A DNA stretch of 58,737 bases. Origin: an uncultured Jannaschia sp. Lineage in GTDB: Bacteria; Pseudomonadota; Alphaproteobacteria; Rhodobacterales; Rhodobacteraceae. The DNA is taken from the NCBI RefSeq assembly GCF_947494025.1, contig NZ_CANLTQ010000017.1:1-58737 (forward strand), read 5' to 3'. The position numbers and the translations under genes are program-made. Shown piece by piece: positions 1 to 9,994 of this stretch (positions within the stretch are counted from its first letter, which is position 1; every line of letters begins with the position of its first letter). The notes beneath the pieces are model-generated. The model saw only the letters and a list, made by a program, of their open reading frames with translations, was not told the origin of the DNA and ran no database searches.

Positions 1-88
1 CGGGCTCGATCACCCCGGAGGCTCTCGGGATGCCGTCCGCATCACCGGCATAGACGATCCGAAGAAGACAGGAGGCTCCAGACCGCCG

Positions 89-540
89 TTACCCATTCAA
101 CGCGAAGCGCCATTGCGGATTTAGCGATCCGAGGTCGACCGTGAGCGTCCTGTCCTCGCCAAGGTTCGACTGAGCGGGATGTCGGTCCTGATTGCGCCAG
201 CAGTCGGAGGCCGGTTCACGCGCAAGCGGGTCGATGACACCGAATGATGGGCTGCATCGAGCCCGGATGGTGAACTGCAGCATCGGTCGGATTTCGGGTA
301 GAAGTGCGTGCGAACCATCATGCCCGACACGAGGTTGCGAGCGAATTCCGTCGCATTGCCCTCCGCGTCGGGAGCTTTCATCAAGTCCGCTTGGAAGCGA
401 CGGCCGCCGTATAACGCGGCCCGGCCGCTGTTGACTCCGGCACCGGAGTAGACCACATGGCCCCTGACCCCGCCCCTCGGGCCGCGTGAGCCGGTCGTCC
501 ACGAGGGACGCCACCACGATGGGCGGGACGCTTTCCCAAG
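89..540 (-). pseudogene. possible decayed coding remnant, unidentified
   Basis: No intact gene is visible in the first 600 bases. Read on the minus strand, protein-like stretches can be followed only by changing frame: one from about 470 down to about 300, including AALYGGRRFQADLMKAP, then a second frame from about 300 to a TAA at 89 that ends LNPQWRFALNG. The join falls near 295-305. No family is recognised. The alternative is that these are chance open frames in GC-rich DNA, which is quite possible. The rest of 1-600 holds only the upstream region of the helicase gene. Confidence 0.2.
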
Positions 541-648
541 GATCACGCCGGGGAGGCGCGGAACGCGAAGACGCGCTCCGTGACCCCGAAACAGCGCGCC
601 CGTCGTGGTGCGCCAGAGGCGTCCCCGTGGGACGCAACAGGATATTTC

Positions 649-1917
649 ATGGATTTCGACATGCTGGGGCTGAAACCCCGCCTCATCGCCGCCCTCGACG
701 AGATGGGCATCAAGGACCCTACCCCGATCCAGAAGCAGGCGATTCCGCCCGCGCTGGAGGGCCGCGACGTCATGGGCCTCGCGCAGACGGGCACCGGCAA
801 GACCGCGGCTTTCGGCCTGCCGCTCATTCAGCATTTGCTGGAGGACAGCCAGCGCCCCGCACCGCGCACCGCGCGCGCCCTCATCCTCGCCCCGACGCGG
901 GAACTCGTGAACCAGATCGCCGAAAGCCTCGACGGCTACATCAAGGGCAGCCACCTGAAGGTCGCCCGCGTGGTCGGCGGCGTCGGCATCAATCCCCAGA
1001 TCAAGCGTATGGAGCGTGGGGTGGACCTGCTCGTCGCGACGCCGGGCCGGTTGATCGACCTGCTCGACCGCGGCGCCGTCAACCTCGGGGAAAGCCACTT
1101 CCTCGTGCTCGACGAGGCGGACCAGATGCTCGACATGGGCTTCATCCACGCCCTGCGCCAGATCGCGCCGAAGCTGCCGAAGGAGCGGCAGACGCTCCTG
1201 TTCTCGGCGACGATGCCCAAGGACATGGAGGCGCTGGCCGCGACCTATCTCGACCGGCCGGTCCGGGTGCAGGTCTCGACCTCCGGGCAGACCGCCGACA
1301 AGATCGAGCAGTCGATCCACTTCATCGCCAAGGCCGAGAAGCCGGGCCTGCTCATCGACCTGCTGCGCGCCCATCCCGACGAGGCCGCACTGGTCTTCGC
1401 GCGCACCAAGCACGGCTCCGACCGTCTGGCCAAGCAATTGACGAGCGCCGGCGTGGAAGCCGTGGCGATCCACGGCAACCGCAGCCAAGGCCAGCGGACG
1501 CGCGCGCTCGAGGCGTTCACGGACGGCACCGCGCCCGTTCTCGTCGCGACCGACGTGGCGGCACGCGGCCTCGACATCCCGGTGGTGAAGCACGTCTACA
1601 ACTACGAGCTTCCGAACGTGCCGGAGACCTATGTCCACCGGATCGGCCGCACCGCCCGGGCTGGCCGCGAGGGGGCGGCGATCACCCTCTGCGCGCCGGA
1701 CGAGATGGCCGAGCTGAAGGACATCGAGCGCGTCATCAAGAGCCAGATCCCCGTCGTCTCCGGGCGCCGCTGGACCCTCGCGCAGGAAGAGGCCAAGCCG
1801 AAGCAACAGCGTGGCGGCGGCGGACGTCGGGGCGGCGGACAGGGCCGCGGCGCGCCCAAGGTCGCGAATGCCGGGGCCAATCCCGGACGCCGGCGCGGCG
1901 CGCGCCGCAGCGCCTGA
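649..1917 (+). CDS. rhlE: DEAD-box ATP-dependent RNA helicase (RhlE-type)
   Basis: A cytoplasmic helicase that remodels structured RNA with ATP, typically in ribosome assembly and mRNA turnover. The 422-residue product has the family motifs in order: Q motif (DPTPIQKQAIP), Walker A AQTGTGKT, PTREL, TPGR, DEAD in VLDEADQMLDMGF, SAT in LLFSATMP, VATDVAARGLDIP, and HRIGRTARAG. The C-terminus is a Gly/Arg-rich tail (RGGGGRRGGGQGRG), usual for RNA-binding extensions in RhlE-like proteins. The start ATG at 649 follows an AGGAT sequence and gives the typical short N-terminus. The frame stays open upstream to 580, but that extension has no family character. The RhlE assignment within the DEAD-box proteins is likely rather than certain. 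Confidence 0.93.
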   Translation: MDFDMLGLKPRLIAALDEMGIKDPTPIQKQAIPPALEGRDVMGLAQTGTGKTAAFGLPLIQHLLEDSQRPAPRTARALILAPTRELVNQIAESLDGYIKGSHLKVARVVGGVGINPQIKRMERGVDLLVATPGRLIDLLDRGAVNLGESHFLVLDEADQMLDMGFIHALRQIAPKLPKERQTLLFSATMPKDMEALAATYLDRPVRVQVSTSGQTADKIEQSIHFIAKAEKPGLLIDLLRAHPDEAALVFARTKHGSDRLAKQLTSAGVEAVAIHGNRSQGQRTRALEAFTDGTAPVLVATDVAARGLDIPVVKHVYNYELPNVPETYVHRIGRTARAGREGAAITLCAPDEMAELKDIERVIKSQIPVVSGRRWTLAQEEAKPKQQRGGGGRRGGGQGRGAPKVANAGANPGRRRGARRSA

Positions 1918-1999
1918 CCGCCGCATCCGGGATTCTTGTCAGCACAACCGGCCTCTGGCATCCTTCGTCAAAACCAAGAATGGCGGAGGCCGGGCAGAC

Positions 2000-2356
2000 A
2001 TGACCTCGATCAGACTACCTTTCGCGCTGGCGGCGCTGTCGGCGCTGTCGGCCTGCGGCACCGGCGATGCCGTGGGCGGCGGACGGCTGGGCGCGCCGGT
2101 GCGCAGCTTCGCGACCGGACCGGTGCACACCGCCTGTCTGCAAGCGGACCGGGTCGCCACGTCGAACGACCTATGCGGCTGCGTACAAGCCTCGGCGAAC
2201 ACCATCCTGAATCGCAGCGAGCAGGCGCGCGCCGTTGCGTTCTTCCGCGATCCGCACCTGGCGCAGGTGACGCGTCAGTCGGATCGCACCGGCGACGAGC
2301 GCTTCTGGCTGCGCTACAAGCAGTTCGTGGAGATCGCCGAGCGCACCTGCGCGTGA
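2000..2356 (+). CDS. small putative lipoprotein
   Basis: A 118-residue protein with a short N-terminal hydrophobic stretch (LPFALAALSALSAC) ending in a lipobox-like LSAC, so it is probably lipidated at Cys 18 or so and held in the cell envelope. The mature part is hydrophilic and has four more cysteines, two in a CGC motif and one three residues from the end, which may form disulfides. No enzymatic domain is recognised. Similar small proteins occur in Rhodobacteraceae, where automatic annotation gives them unreliable transporter names. The stop overlaps the GTG start of the downstream sirtuin (GTGA), so the two are translationally coupled although no functional link is obvious. Confidence 0.75.
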   Translation: MTSIRLPFALAALSALSACGTGDAVGGGRLGAPVRSFATGPVHTACLQADRVATSNDLCGCVQASANTILNRSEQARAVAFFRDPHLAQVTRQSDRTGDERFWLRYKQFVEIAERTCA

Positions 2357-3042
2357 GCCGCGCCGAGCGCATCGTCCTCCTTTCGGGCGCGGGGCTGAGC
2401 GCGGAATCGGGTCTGGGCACGTTCCGGGACGCGGGCGGCTTATGGGCGCGCTACGACCTGAGCGAGGTCGCGACGCCCGAAGGGTTCGCGCGCGATCCGC
2501 AACTGGTCCACGACTTCTACAATGCCCGCCGTTCCAACATGACCGGTGCCGCCCCGAACGCGGCCCATGCGGCGTTGGCCCGGCTGTCCACCCGGCCCGG
2601 CGTGACGCTGGTGACGCAGAACATCGACGACATGCTCGAACAGGCCGGGGCCCGGGACGTGATCCACATGCATGGCGAACTGTCCCGCGCGCTTTGCGCC
2701 GCCTGCGGGACGCGCTGGCAGGCGCCTCCGGTCATGACGCCCGACGATCCCTGCCCGGCCTGTGACGCGCAGGCCACGCGGCCCGACGTCGTATGGTTCG
2801 GAGAGATGCCCTACCGGATGGCGGAGATCGAAGCGGCCCTGTCGCGCGCCGACCTCTTCGTCAGCGTCGGCACCTCGGGCACGGTCTATCCCGCGGCGGG
2901 CTTCGTGGAACTGGCCCGGGAAGCGGGCGCACGCACGCTGGAGCTCAATCTCGCGGCCTCCGGCGGACGCTTCGACGAGGTGCGCGAGGGCCCGGCGAGC
3001 GTGACCGTCCCCGCCTGGGTCGCCGAGCGGACCCGGACATGA
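2353..3042 (+). CDS. cobB: NAD-dependent protein deacylase (Sir2 family)
   Basis: A sirtuin that removes acyl groups from lysines using NAD+, giving nicotinamide and O-acetyl-ADP-ribose. The 229-residue product shows the Rossmann signature LLSGAGLSAESGLGTFRD, the TQNIDD motif, the catalytic His in IHMHGEL, and a zinc site of two Cys pairs (CAACG and CPAC). It then has RPDVVWFGE and the SVGTSGTVYPAAGF NAD-binding segment. It begins with GTG at 2353 overlapping the lipoprotein stop; the conserved SGAGLSAESG motif starts about ten residues in, as expected. It ends just before the convergent rpmB terminator. Confidence 0.93.
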   Translation: MSRAERIVLLSGAGLSAESGLGTFRDAGGLWARYDLSEVATPEGFARDPQLVHDFYNARRSNMTGAAPNAAHAALARLSTRPGVTLVTQNIDDMLEQAGARDVIHMHGELSRALCAACGTRWQAPPVMTPDDPCPACDAQATRPDVVWFGEMPYRMAEIEAALSRADLFVSVGTSGTVYPAAGFVELAREAGARTLELNLAASGGRFDEVREGPASVTVPAWVAERTRT

Positions 3043-3067
3043 AAAAGGCCCCGCGCGGGGGCCTTCG
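3042..3067 (-). terminator. rho-independent terminator of rpmB
   Basis: An 8-bp GC-rich stem (AAGGCCCC / GGGGCCTT) with a GCGCG loop lies between the convergent ends of cobB and rpmB. Read on the minus strand the hairpin is followed by a run of five T's, so it terminates rpmB transcription. The plus-strand side lacks a T run. Confidence 0.75.
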
Positions 3068-3084
3068 TCCGGATCGATCGACGC

Positions 3085-3387
3085 TCAGGATTCGAGCGCG
3101 GCCGCCGTATCCGACGACTTGGCGACGTCGCGCTTGATCTTCAGCGCGCGGGGCGAAAGCTCCGAATCCTTCGCCTTCGCGAGAAAGGCGTCGAGCCCGC
3201 CGCGATGGTCGACCGTGCGCAGCGCATGGGTCGAGATACGGAGCTTGAAGCCGCGGCCGAGCGCCTCGGATTGCAGCGTCACGTCGTTCAGGTTCGGCAG
3301 GAAACGACGCCGGGTCTTGTTGTTGGCGTGGCTGACATTGTTGCCCGTCATCGGGCCTTTTCCGCTGAGTTCGCAGACGCGCGACAT
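3085..3387 (-). CDS. rpmB: 50S ribosomal protein L28
   Basis: A large-subunit ribosomal protein of 100 residues, close to the length of alphaproteobacterial L28. The N-terminus [21 protein letters not shown] is diagnostic, followed by the basic segment [12 protein letters not shown] and the [19 protein letters not shown] region. It is a monocistronic minus-strand gene with its own terminator downstream. The upstream 90 bp to meaB contain no other gene and should hold its promoter. Confidence 0.97.
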   Translation of the reverse strand: MSRVCELSGKGPMTGNNVSHANNKTRRRFLPNLNDVTLQSEALGRGFKLRISTHALRTVDHRGGLDAFLAKAKDSELSPRALKIKRDVAKSSDTAAALES

Positions 3388-3479
3388 GGCACAACTCCGG
3401 TTTCGACTGTTCAAATAGGGATCCGGGGCCTCGATCGGCCCCTCGGGTCGCGGCTCTCTAGTCGCGGCGGAGGGCAAGG

Positions 3480-4463
3480 TCAAGCGCCCCGCAGCGATTC
3501 CAGCATCTCCGCCGCCGCGGCCTTCGGGTCGCGCGCGCCGCCGGCGACGTCCCGCGCGAGCGTCGCCATGCGCGCTCGGATATCCGTGTCCTCGGTCAGC
3601 CGCGCAAGCAGACCCGCCCGCACCTCCTCCGCGAACCAGTGCGCCGCCTGGTCGGCCCGCATCCGGTCCCAGTGGCCGTGCGCGCGCCGCCATTCCGCAA
3701 GCGTCCGCATCTCCGACCAGGCCCCGTCGAGCCCCGACCCTTCGGTCGCGGAGACCGGCAGCACCTTCGGAAAGCCGGGCGGATCCTGCGGGCGCTTTCG
3801 CAGGAGGCGCAGTGCCCCCGCGTAATCCGCCACGGTGCGCGTCGCGGTCGGCCGCAGCTCTCCGTCCGCCTTGTTGACGAGAATCAGATCGGCGATCTCC
3901 ATGATCCCGCGCTTCACCCCCTGCAGCTCGTCGCCGCCGGCGGGGGCGAGCAGCAGCACGAAAAGGTCCGCGATCTGCGCGACCATCGTCTCGGACTGGC
4001 CCACGCCCACCGTTTCGATCAATACGACGTCGAACCCCGCCGCCTCGCAAAGCGCCACCGCCTCCCGCGTGCGCCGCGCGATGCCGCCCAGTTGCGTGGC
4101 CGAGGGCGAGGGGCGGACGAAGGCCAGCGGGTCGCGCGCCAGCCGGTCCATCCGCGTCTTGTCGCCGAGGATCGAGCCGCCGGTGCGCGCGGAGGATGGA
4201 TCGACGGCCAGCACGGCGACGCGCGTCCCCTGCCCGGTCAGCATGGTCCCGAACGCCTCGATGAAGGTGGACTTGCCGACGCCCGGCGTGCCCGACAACC
4301 CGATCCGCAACGCCTGCCGGTCCGTGTCCCGCAACCCGTCGAGCAGCGCCGCCGCCCGTGCGCGGTGATCGGGCCGCGTGCTTTCCACCAGCGTGATCGC
4401 ACGCGCAAGGGCGCGGCGGTCGCCGGCGAGCACGGGCGCGTGGAGGGGATCACGGTCGGCCAT
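3480..4463 (-). CDS. meaB: methylmalonyl-CoA mutase-associated GTPase MeaB
   Basis: A G3E-family GTPase that protects and gates cobalamin loading of methylmalonyl-CoA mutase. The 327-residue product has the P-loop [10 protein letters not shown], the switch-like [19 protein letters not shown] segment, [10 protein letters not shown], and NKAD for guanine specificity, all hallmarks of the ArgK/MeaB family. The start at 4463 (ATG) places the P-loop near residue 60, as in homologues. The mutase is not in the window, but its partner epimerase lies at 35203-35613, so propionyl-CoA or ethylmalonyl-CoA metabolism is likely present. Older databases call this family ArgK, an amino-acid transport kinase, which is a misnomer. 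Confidence 0.92.
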   Translation of the reverse strand: MADRDPLHAPVLAGDRRALARAITLVESTRPDHRARAAALLDGLRDTDRQALRIGLSGTPGVGKSTFIEAFGTMLTGQGTRVAVLAVDPSSARTGGSILGDKTRMDRLARDPLAFVRPSPSATQLGGIARRTREAVALCEAAGFDVVLIETVGVGQSETMVAQIADLFVLLLAPAGGDELQGVKRGIMEIADLILVNKADGELRPTATRTVADYAGALRLLRKRPQDPPGFPKVLPVSATEGSGLDGAWSEMRTLAEWRRAHGHWDRMRADQAAHWFAEEVRAGLLARLTEDTDIRARMATLARDVAGGARDPKAAAAEMLESLRGA

Positions 4464-4556
4464 TTCACGATGCCATGCCCCCGGCCGCGCCACGATGCAA
4501 GCCGTGCCGCCCGCGTGACGCGGCGCGTTCCAGTCCCTAGATAAAGGGACGCCAGA

Positions 4557-5288
4557 ATGCAGGACCTGCCCATGCCCCTTCGCACCATGTTCGTCACGCT
4601 CCTCCTCGCCGCGGCCTTTCCCGCCCAGGCGCAGGAGCTCGACGCCCGCTACGACCTGTCCCTGCGCGGCATAACCGGCGGACAGATCGCGCTCGCCGGA
4701 CGGCAGGAGGGCGCGGGCTATTCGGTCGGGGCGGAAGCAAAGGCGACGGGCCTCGTCGGCACGCTTCTGAAATACGGCTATGAGGGACGCGCGCGGGGGC
4801 AGTACGTCGCGGGACGGCCCGTGTCGCAAAGCTATTCCGAGATCGAGAACGACGATGGCGAACGCACGGAGGCCGATGTCGCGTTCCGCGGCACCCGACC
4901 CGCTGCGGTCACCTTCACCCCTCCGCGGGAGCCGCGCGATCACGACATCGACCCGACGGCGCAGCGCGGCGTGATCGATCCGCTGAGCGCGCTTTACGAC
5001 GTGATGCGGCCGACGACGCCAAGCCGGGCCTGCAACCGGCGCTACGACCTCTTCGACGGGCGGCACGTGTCCCGCCTGACCCTCGGCCAGCCCGCGGCCG
5101 GCGCGGACGGAACGATCCGCTGCGCCGGGGAATACCGCCGCATCGCGGGTTACGCGCCGGAACGCCTGGCCGAACGTCCGGTGGTTCGTCTCGACATCCT
5201 CTACGCGCCGGCCGGCCCCGGGGCGGTCGCCGTCAGCGAGGTGCGCTCGCCCACCCGCTTCGGCGATGCGGTGCTGCGGCGCCGATGA
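4557..5288 (+). CDS. secreted DUF3108 domain protein
   Basis: A 243-residue protein with a Sec signal peptide ([16 protein letters not shown]) that predicts periplasmic location. The rest fits the DUF3108 family: beta-rich, with an early [18 protein letters not shown] strand pattern, the YEGRARG turn, and a central [10 protein letters not shown] segment. Two cysteines (ACNRRY and IRCAGEY) could form a disulfide. The molecular function of the family is not established. The ATG at 4557 has an AGGGA site 8 bases upstream; a second in-frame ATG at 4572 also has a fair AGGA site. The stop overlaps the hrpB start (ATGA), so the pair is probably co-transcribed. Confidence 0.85.
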   Translation: MQDLPMPLRTMFVTLLLAAAFPAQAQELDARYDLSLRGITGGQIALAGRQEGAGYSVGAEAKATGLVGTLLKYGYEGRARGQYVAGRPVSQSYSEIENDDGERTEADVAFRGTRPAAVTFTPPREPRDHDIDPTAQRGVIDPLSALYDVMRPTTPSRACNRRYDLFDGRHVSRLTLGQPAAGADGTIRCAGEYRRIAGYAPERLAERPVVRLDILYAPAGPGAVAVSEVRSPTRFGDAVLRRR

Positions 5289-7627
5289 CGCCCCTGCCGA
5301 TCGATGAGGCGCTGCCGGAGCTTCTGGCCGCGATCCGCGCGGGCGGCGTCGCGGTGCTGCAGGCGCCGCCGGGCGCGGGCAAGACCACGCGCGTTCCGCT
5401 GGCGATCCTGCCGGAAATCAAGGGACGGATCGTGATGCTCGAGCCGCGCAGGCTCGCCACCCGCGCCGCCGCCGCGCGGATGGCGGAGACGTTGGGCGAG
5501 CCGGTCGGCGCGACCGTCGGCTTCCGCATGCGCGGGGCGTCCGAGACGTCGAAGGCCACCCGGATCGAGGTCGTCACCGAAGGCATCCTTACGCGGATGA
5601 TCCAGGCCGACCCCGAGCTGCCGGGCGTGGGCTGCGTCATATTCGACGAATTCCACGAGCGGTCGCTCAACGCCGATCTCGGGCTCGCCCTGACCTGGGA
5701 GGCGCGCGCCGCGCTGCGCCCGGAACTCGCGGTCGTCGTCATGTCCGCGACGCTCGATGCCGCACCTGTGGCCGAACTGCTCGGCGCGCCGGTGGTGACG
5801 TCCCGGGGCCGCAGCTTCCCGGTCGAGCGCCGCTGGCGCGATCGCCCCCCGCCCGGGGGTCAGCGTTTGGAAGCGCAGGTGGCGGGCCTCGTCGCGCAAG
5901 CGCTGACGGAGACGTCCGGCGACGTGCTGGCCTTTCTTCCGGGCGAGGGCGAGATCCGGCGATGCGCCACCCTGCTCGACGGCATCGACGCCGACATCCG
6001 GCCGCTTTACGGCGCCCTGCCTTTTGCGGAGCAACGCGCGGCCATCGCGCCCGGCGGCGCGCGACGCAAGGTCGTGCTCGCCACCTCCATCGCGGAGACG
6101 TCGCTCACCATCGAGGGCGTGCGCGCCGTGGTCGATGGCGGTGTCGCCCGCCGGGCCCGGTTCGATCCCGGCTCCGGCATGTCCCGGCTCGTCACCGAAC
6201 GGGTCACGCGCGCCGAGGCGACGCAACGCGCGGGGCGGGCCGGACGCGTGAGCGCAGGGGTCGCCTACGCGAACTGGACCCGCGGGGAGGAAGGCGGGAT
6301 GCGGGCCTTTCCGGACCCGGAGATCGCCGCGGCGGACCTTTCCGGCCTCGCGCTGGAGCTCGCCGAATGGGGCTCGGACGCGCTTCCCTTCCTGACGCCG
6401 CCACCCGAAGGCGCGCTGGCGGAGGCCCGGGCGCTGCTGACGGAACTGGGCGCGCTGGAAAGCGGTCGGATCACCGATCACGGGCGGGCCATGGCGCGGC
6501 TGCCCTCGCATCCGCGCCTGGCGCATCTGCTGCTCCGGGGCGGCCGCGGCGCCGCACGGGTGGCGAGCCTGCTCGCCGCGCGGCTGCCGCCCGGACCGGT
6601 CGACCTGTCGGACGCGCTTCGCCGTCCGCCGCCTGACGCCGCAGCCGAGGCGAAACGTCTGCGTCGATGGGAGGCCGGCCCGGACCTGTCGGACGCGCAG
6701 CGTCTTGCGCTGGCTTATCCGGATCGCGTCGGCCTCCGCCGTCCGGGGAAGGCGCCGCGCTGGCTCCTGTCCGGCGGCAAGGGTGCGCGGATGGAGAAGG
6801 GCGATACGCTGGCCGGGGCGCGCTTGATCGTCGCCTGCGATCTCGACGGCGACCCGACCGAGGCCCGCATCCGTCGGGCGCTTCCCATCGCCGAGGCGGA
6901 GTTGCGCGCGGTACTTGGCGACAGGATCGGCTGGGTCGATCTTTGCCGCTGGTCGACGCGCCATCGTCGCGTGGAGGCCCGGCGACAGGAACGGCTCGGC
7001 GCGATCGCCCTCGATGATCGTCCGTGGCACGACGCGCCGGAGGAGGCCGTCGCCGCGGCGGTCCTCGACGGCATACGGGGGCTCGGGCTCGGCTGCCTCG
7101 ACTGGACCCGTCGCGCCCGGCTGCTGCGCGCGCGCATCGCGACCTCGGGGCTGGCCGACGTCTCCGACGAGACGCTGCTGACGCGCCTTGCGGATTGGCT
7201 CGCGCCGTTCCTCGGCGATGCGCGCGACGCGGATGGGTTGGGCCGCCTCGATCCGTTCGACGCGCTGCAGGCCTGGATCGGCTGGGACACCGCGCGACGG
7301 CTCGATGAGGTTGCGCCGGCGCATTACCGCACGCCGCTCGGGCGAAAGGTGCCCATCGACTACGCGCCGGACGTGCCCACGATCTCGCTGCGCCTGCAGG
7401 AGGTGTTCGGGGAAATGCGGCACCCTACTGTCGGCGCGACGCCGCTGCGGATGGAGCTGCTTTCGCCCGCGCAGCGGCCGGTGGCCATCACGACCGACCT
7501 TCCGGGCTTCTGGGCAGGCGCCTACGCGGATGTCCGGCGCGACATGCGGGGCGCGTATCCCCGGCATCCCTGGCCGGAGGATCCGACGCAGGCGGCGCCG
7601 ACCACGCGTGCGAAGCCCCGCGTCTAG
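5285..7627 (+). CDS. hrpB: ATP-dependent helicase HrpB
   Basis: A DEAH-box superfamily 2 helicase of 780 residues, near the usual HrpB length. Motifs in order are Walker [32 protein letters not shown], the DEAH variant [17 protein letters not shown] in [23 protein letters not shown], and QRAGRAGRV. The C-terminal HrpB region carries the conserved [12 protein letters not shown] and [18 protein letters not shown] blocks. The cellular role of HrpB is poorly defined. It overlaps the DUF3108 gene by 4 bases upstream and the convergent hydrolase gene by 4 bases at its end. Confidence 0.95.
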   Translation: MTPLPIDEALPELLAAIRAGGVAVLQAPPGAGKTTRVPLAILPEIKGRIVMLEPRRLATRAAAARMAETLGEPVGATVGFRMRGASETSKATRIEVVTEGILTRMIQADPELPGVGCVIFDEFHERSLNADLGLALTWEARAALRPELAVVVMSATLDAAPVAELLGAPVVTSRGRSFPVERRWRDRPPPGGQRLEAQVAGLVAQALTETSGDVLAFLPGEGEIRRCATLLDGIDADIRPLYGALPFAEQRAAIAPGGARRKVVLATSIAETSLTIEGVRAVVDGGVARRARFDPGSGMSRLVTERVTRAEATQRAGRAGRVSAGVAYANWTRGEEGGMRAFPDPEIAAADLSGLALELAEWGSDALPFLTPPPEGALAEARALLTELGALESGRITDHGRAMARLPSHPRLAHLLLRGGRGAARVASLLAARLPPGPVDLSDALRRPPPDAAAEAKRLRRWEAGPDLSDAQRLALAYPDRVGLRRPGKAPRWLLSGGKGARMEKGDTLAGARLIVACDLDGDPTEARIRRALPIAEAELRAVLGDRIGWVDLCRWSTRHRRVEARRQERLGAIALDDRPWHDAPEEAVAAAVLDGIRGLGLGCLDWTRRARLLRARIATSGLADVSDETLLTRLADWLAPFLGDARDADGLGRLDPFDALQAWIGWDTARRLDEVAPAHYRTPLGRKVPIDYAPDVPTISLRLQEVFGEMRHPTVGATPLRMELLSPAQRPVAITTDLPGFWAGAYADVRRDMRGAYPRHPWPEDPTQAAPTTRAKPRV

Positions 7628-8442
7628 ACCGCCTCGGCGCGGGGGCCGTGCAGCACATCGCGCATCAGGGCGCTTTCCGGGTCGAGAAGGTCGTCGATGA
7701 CGTCGAAATGATGCCGCTCGGGCACGATCCGAAGCGGAACGCCCCATTCGGCGGCAAGGGTTTCAGCCTGCCAACGGAAGCTAGGGCGCTCCGCCGCACC
7801 GACATGGACGGCGACACGCGGACCCGGCAGGGGACGGCCCAGGACCGGGCTTTCGACGACGGCCTCGTCGGCGTCGAGGCAGAGATCGGCGTTCATGCTC
7901 GAACGTAACAAGGGACGCAGATCCGCCAATGGCGAAATCGGTACGCAGGTCGCGATTCGACCGACGCAGTCCGGCGCCGCGTCGGGCATGACCATGCGCA
8001 GCACGAGATGTCCCCCGGCGCTGTGTCCCGCGAGACGGATCGGACCGCCGACACGTCCGGCCACATGGTCAATGGCGCGAGCGACGTGGCGCGTGATCTC
8101 CGACAGCCGCGCGCCCGGCGCGAGGGGGTAGCCGACGATCGCGGCGGCATGGCCGGTCGCCACCGCGCCGGCCGCGAGATGGGACCAGTCCGACTTCCCG
8201 AAGGCGCGCCAATACCCGCCATGGACGAAGACCACGAGCCCCGCAGCCTCGTTCGCCGGGAGAAACAGGTCGTAGCCCGCACCGGTCGGAGCGGCGCGGT
8301 CCAGCTCGGCAACGGCTCGCGCGCGGAACCGCCGGGCTTCCGCCGCCCATCGCGGCGGGAAGCGTTCGGCCCCTTCGATGTGGTCGGCGTTCGCATAGGC
8401 CGCGTCGAGTTCGGCCGCGCCCATATCGCGCCAGCCCTTCAT
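7624..8442 (-). CDS. alpha/beta hydrolase (kynurenine formamidase-like esterase)
   Basis: A 272-residue alpha/beta-hydrolase. It shows the oxyanion-hole motif HGGYW, typical of hormone-sensitive-lipase and arylformamidase-like enzymes, and the nucleophile elbow GHSAGG. Late in the protein come a candidate acid in LDADEAV and a His in PERHHFDVID. The HGGYW plus ERHHF pattern resembles AFMID-type kynurenine formamidases, but no tryptophan-catabolism genes are nearby, so the substrate is uncertain. The start is taken as ATG at 8442; an in-frame GTG two codons upstream is possible. It lies downstream of atpF on the same strand, with about 65 bp between them. Confidence 0.85.
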   Translation of the reverse strand: MKGWRDMGAAELDAAYANADHIEGAERFPPRWAAEARRFRARAVAELDRAAPTGAGYDLFLPANEAAGLVVFVHGGYWRAFGKSDWSHLAAGAVATGHAAAIVGYPLAPGARLSEITRHVARAIDHVAGRVGGPIRLAGHSAGGHLVLRMVMPDAAPDCVGRIATCVPISPLADLRPLLRSSMNADLCLDADEAVVESPVLGRPLPGPRVAVHVGAAERPSFRWQAETLAAEWGVPLRIVPERHHFDVIDDLLDPESALMRDVLHGPRAEAV

Positions 8443-8509
8443 CGACACGCCCCAACGCGAACGGGGCGCCCCAGAAGGTACGCCCCGCGGCCGTCGTCCC
8501 GTGGACCAA

Positions 8510-9061
8510 TCAATGCAACTTGGCGGACACCGTCTCGATCGACTGGTCGATCATCCGGTCGGCATCCTTGGCTGTCATCTGCCTGGCGACCATTTCGGCG
8601 GCGACAGAGGTGGCGATCTGGATCGCGCGGTCGCGGACTTCACGGATGGCGGCGTTGCGCGCGCTCTCGATCTGGCCCTCCGCTCCGGCAAGCCGGCGGT
8701 CCACGGAGGTCTTGAGGTCGAGCTTCGCCTGCTCCGCGGCCGATTGCGCCTCGGCCTTGGCATTGGCGACGATCTGATCGGCCTGCGCGCGGGCCTCACG
8801 GGTCTTGCGCTCGTAGCTCGCAAGCAGCGCCTGCGCTTCCTCGCGCAACGCCCGCGCCTCGTCGAGATCCGAGCGGATGCCGCCCGAACGGTCGTCGAGC
8901 ATGCCAGTCAGGCGGGACGGCACGCGGAAATAGACGAGAATGCCGAGGAAGAGAAGGAAGCCCAGCGTGACGATGAAGTCGGTGTTCCCGAGCGAGAAGA
9001 ACGGGCCGGTCGCGGCGAATGCCGGCGATCCGATCAGAAGGAGCGGCAGAGCGTAGCGCAT
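8510..9061 (-). CDS. atpF: ATP synthase F0 subunit b
   Basis: The peripheral-stalk subunit of F0, 183 residues. An N-terminal hydrophobic leader (YALPLLLIGSPAFA) is followed by one membrane anchor (DFIVTLGFLLFLGILVYF) and then a long charged coiled coil (from about residue 60) rich in Ala, Glu and Arg, which reaches the F1 head. It is the last gene of the F0 operon, 3 bases after subunit b', and would pair with b' as a heterodimeric stalk. Confidence 0.93.
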   Translation of the reverse strand: MRYALPLLLIGSPAFAATGPFFSLGNTDFIVTLGFLLFLGILVYFRVPSRLTGMLDDRSGGIRSDLDEARALREEAQALLASYERKTREARAQADQIVANAKAEAQSAAEQAKLDLKTSVDRRLAGAEGQIESARNAAIREVRDRAIQIATSVAAEMVARQMTAKDADRMIDQSIETVSAKLH

Positions 9062-9064
9062 AAT

Positions 9065-9619
9065 TCAGTTCCCCTTCACGCGCGCATCGACGGCCGTGTC
9101 GATCGCGGCCTGGTCCGGCCGACCGCCAAGCGCGGTCACGATGTCGCCCGTCACGTCGCGCGCCACCTCGGCCACGCTCACGGTGGCGTTGTCGCGGATC
9201 TCGGCGATCTGCGCCTCGCTTTCGGCCGTTCGGGCGGCGATCTTCTCGTCGGCCTCGGCGATGGCCGCGTCGAGGTCGGCGCGGATGGTAGCGCGAGCCT
9301 CGTCGGAGATGCGCTGCCCCTCGGCCCGCGCGTCGGCGAGCGCCTGTTCGTAGCTGCGCTCCGCATCGGCGGCCTGACGGCGCAGATCCTCGGCCGCAGC
9401 GAGGTCGTTGGAGATCGTCCCCGACCGCTCGGCGAGCACCGCACCGACGCGTGGCAGGGCGACCCGGGTAAGGATCAGGTAGATGGCAGCGAGCGCGACG
9501 AGGAGCCAGAAGATCTGGTTGGCGAACCAGGCGTCGCAGAGCTGCGGCATGCCGATGGCGTTGCCGAGCGTGTTGACGCAGGTGCCCGCGAGCTCGAGAT
9601 CGATCGGTTCCGTTTCCAT
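9065..9619 (-). CDS. atpF': ATP synthase F0 subunit b'
   Basis: The second peripheral-stalk subunit (b', also called AtpG or AtpF2), 184 residues. After a 35-residue N-terminus there is a single membrane helix ([22 protein letters not shown]), the [15 protein letters not shown] segment, and a long Ala/Glu-rich coiled coil. Carrying both b and b' is usual in photosynthetic and many other alphaproteobacteria. It sits between atpE and atpF. The 85-bp gap to atpE has no separate gene. Confidence 0.92.
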   Translation of the reverse strand: METEPIDLELAGTCVNTLGNAIGMPQLCDAWFANQIFWLLVALAAIYLILTRVALPRVGAVLAERSGTISNDLAAAEDLRRQAADAERSYEQALADARAEGQRISDEARATIRADLDAAIAEADEKIAARTAESEAQIAEIRDNATVSVAEVARDVTGDIVTALGGRPDQAAIDTAVDARVKGN

Positions 9620-9704
9620 GGGTGGCGTCCCGTCCGGTCGGTTGGTCTGCGGCGGCGACCCCCGAGGGGCCGCACGCCGAGCGTAAGGATTGGCTTCGTG
9701 CGCC

Positions 9705-9953
9705 TCAGACGGCGAACATCAGCAGCAGCGAGACGAGGAAGGAGAAGATGCCCAGGGCTTCGGCGAAGGCGATGCCGATGAAGAGCGTGGCGGTCTGCGC
9801 GTTGGCGGCCGACGGATTGCGGAGCGCGCCGGACAGGAAGTTGCCGGCGACGTTGCCCACGCCGATCGCGGCAAGGCCGGAGCCGATGGCGCCGAGGCCG
9901 GCACCGAGATACTGACCCATCTGCCCGATGGCGAGAGCGGCTTCGTTTTCCAT
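9705..9953 (-). CDS. atpE: ATP synthase F0 subunit c
   Basis: The proteolipid that forms the rotating c-ring, 82 residues in two membrane helices. The first is the Gly/Ala-rich [17 protein letters not shown] helix. A polar loop (RNPSAANA) follows, then the second helix, whose Glu at about residue 65 ([12 protein letters not shown]) is the proton-carrying carboxylate. The start ATG at 9953 is preceded by a GGAGAAAA ribosome site. It lies 41 bp after atpB. Confidence 0.96.
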   Translation of the reverse strand: MENEAALAIGQMGQYLGAGLGAIGSGLAAIGVGNVAGNFLSGALRNPSAANAQTATLFIGIAFAEALGIFSFLVSLLLMFAV

Positions 9954-9994
9954 GTGTTTTCTCCTTACGATGGAAGCGTGGGTTTGACCGGCCG

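Noticed and set aside
121-1926. 601-residue minus-strand open frame opposite the DEAD-box helicase
   Set aside because: It is the antisense shadow of rhlE for most of its length; the plus strand carries every helicase motif.
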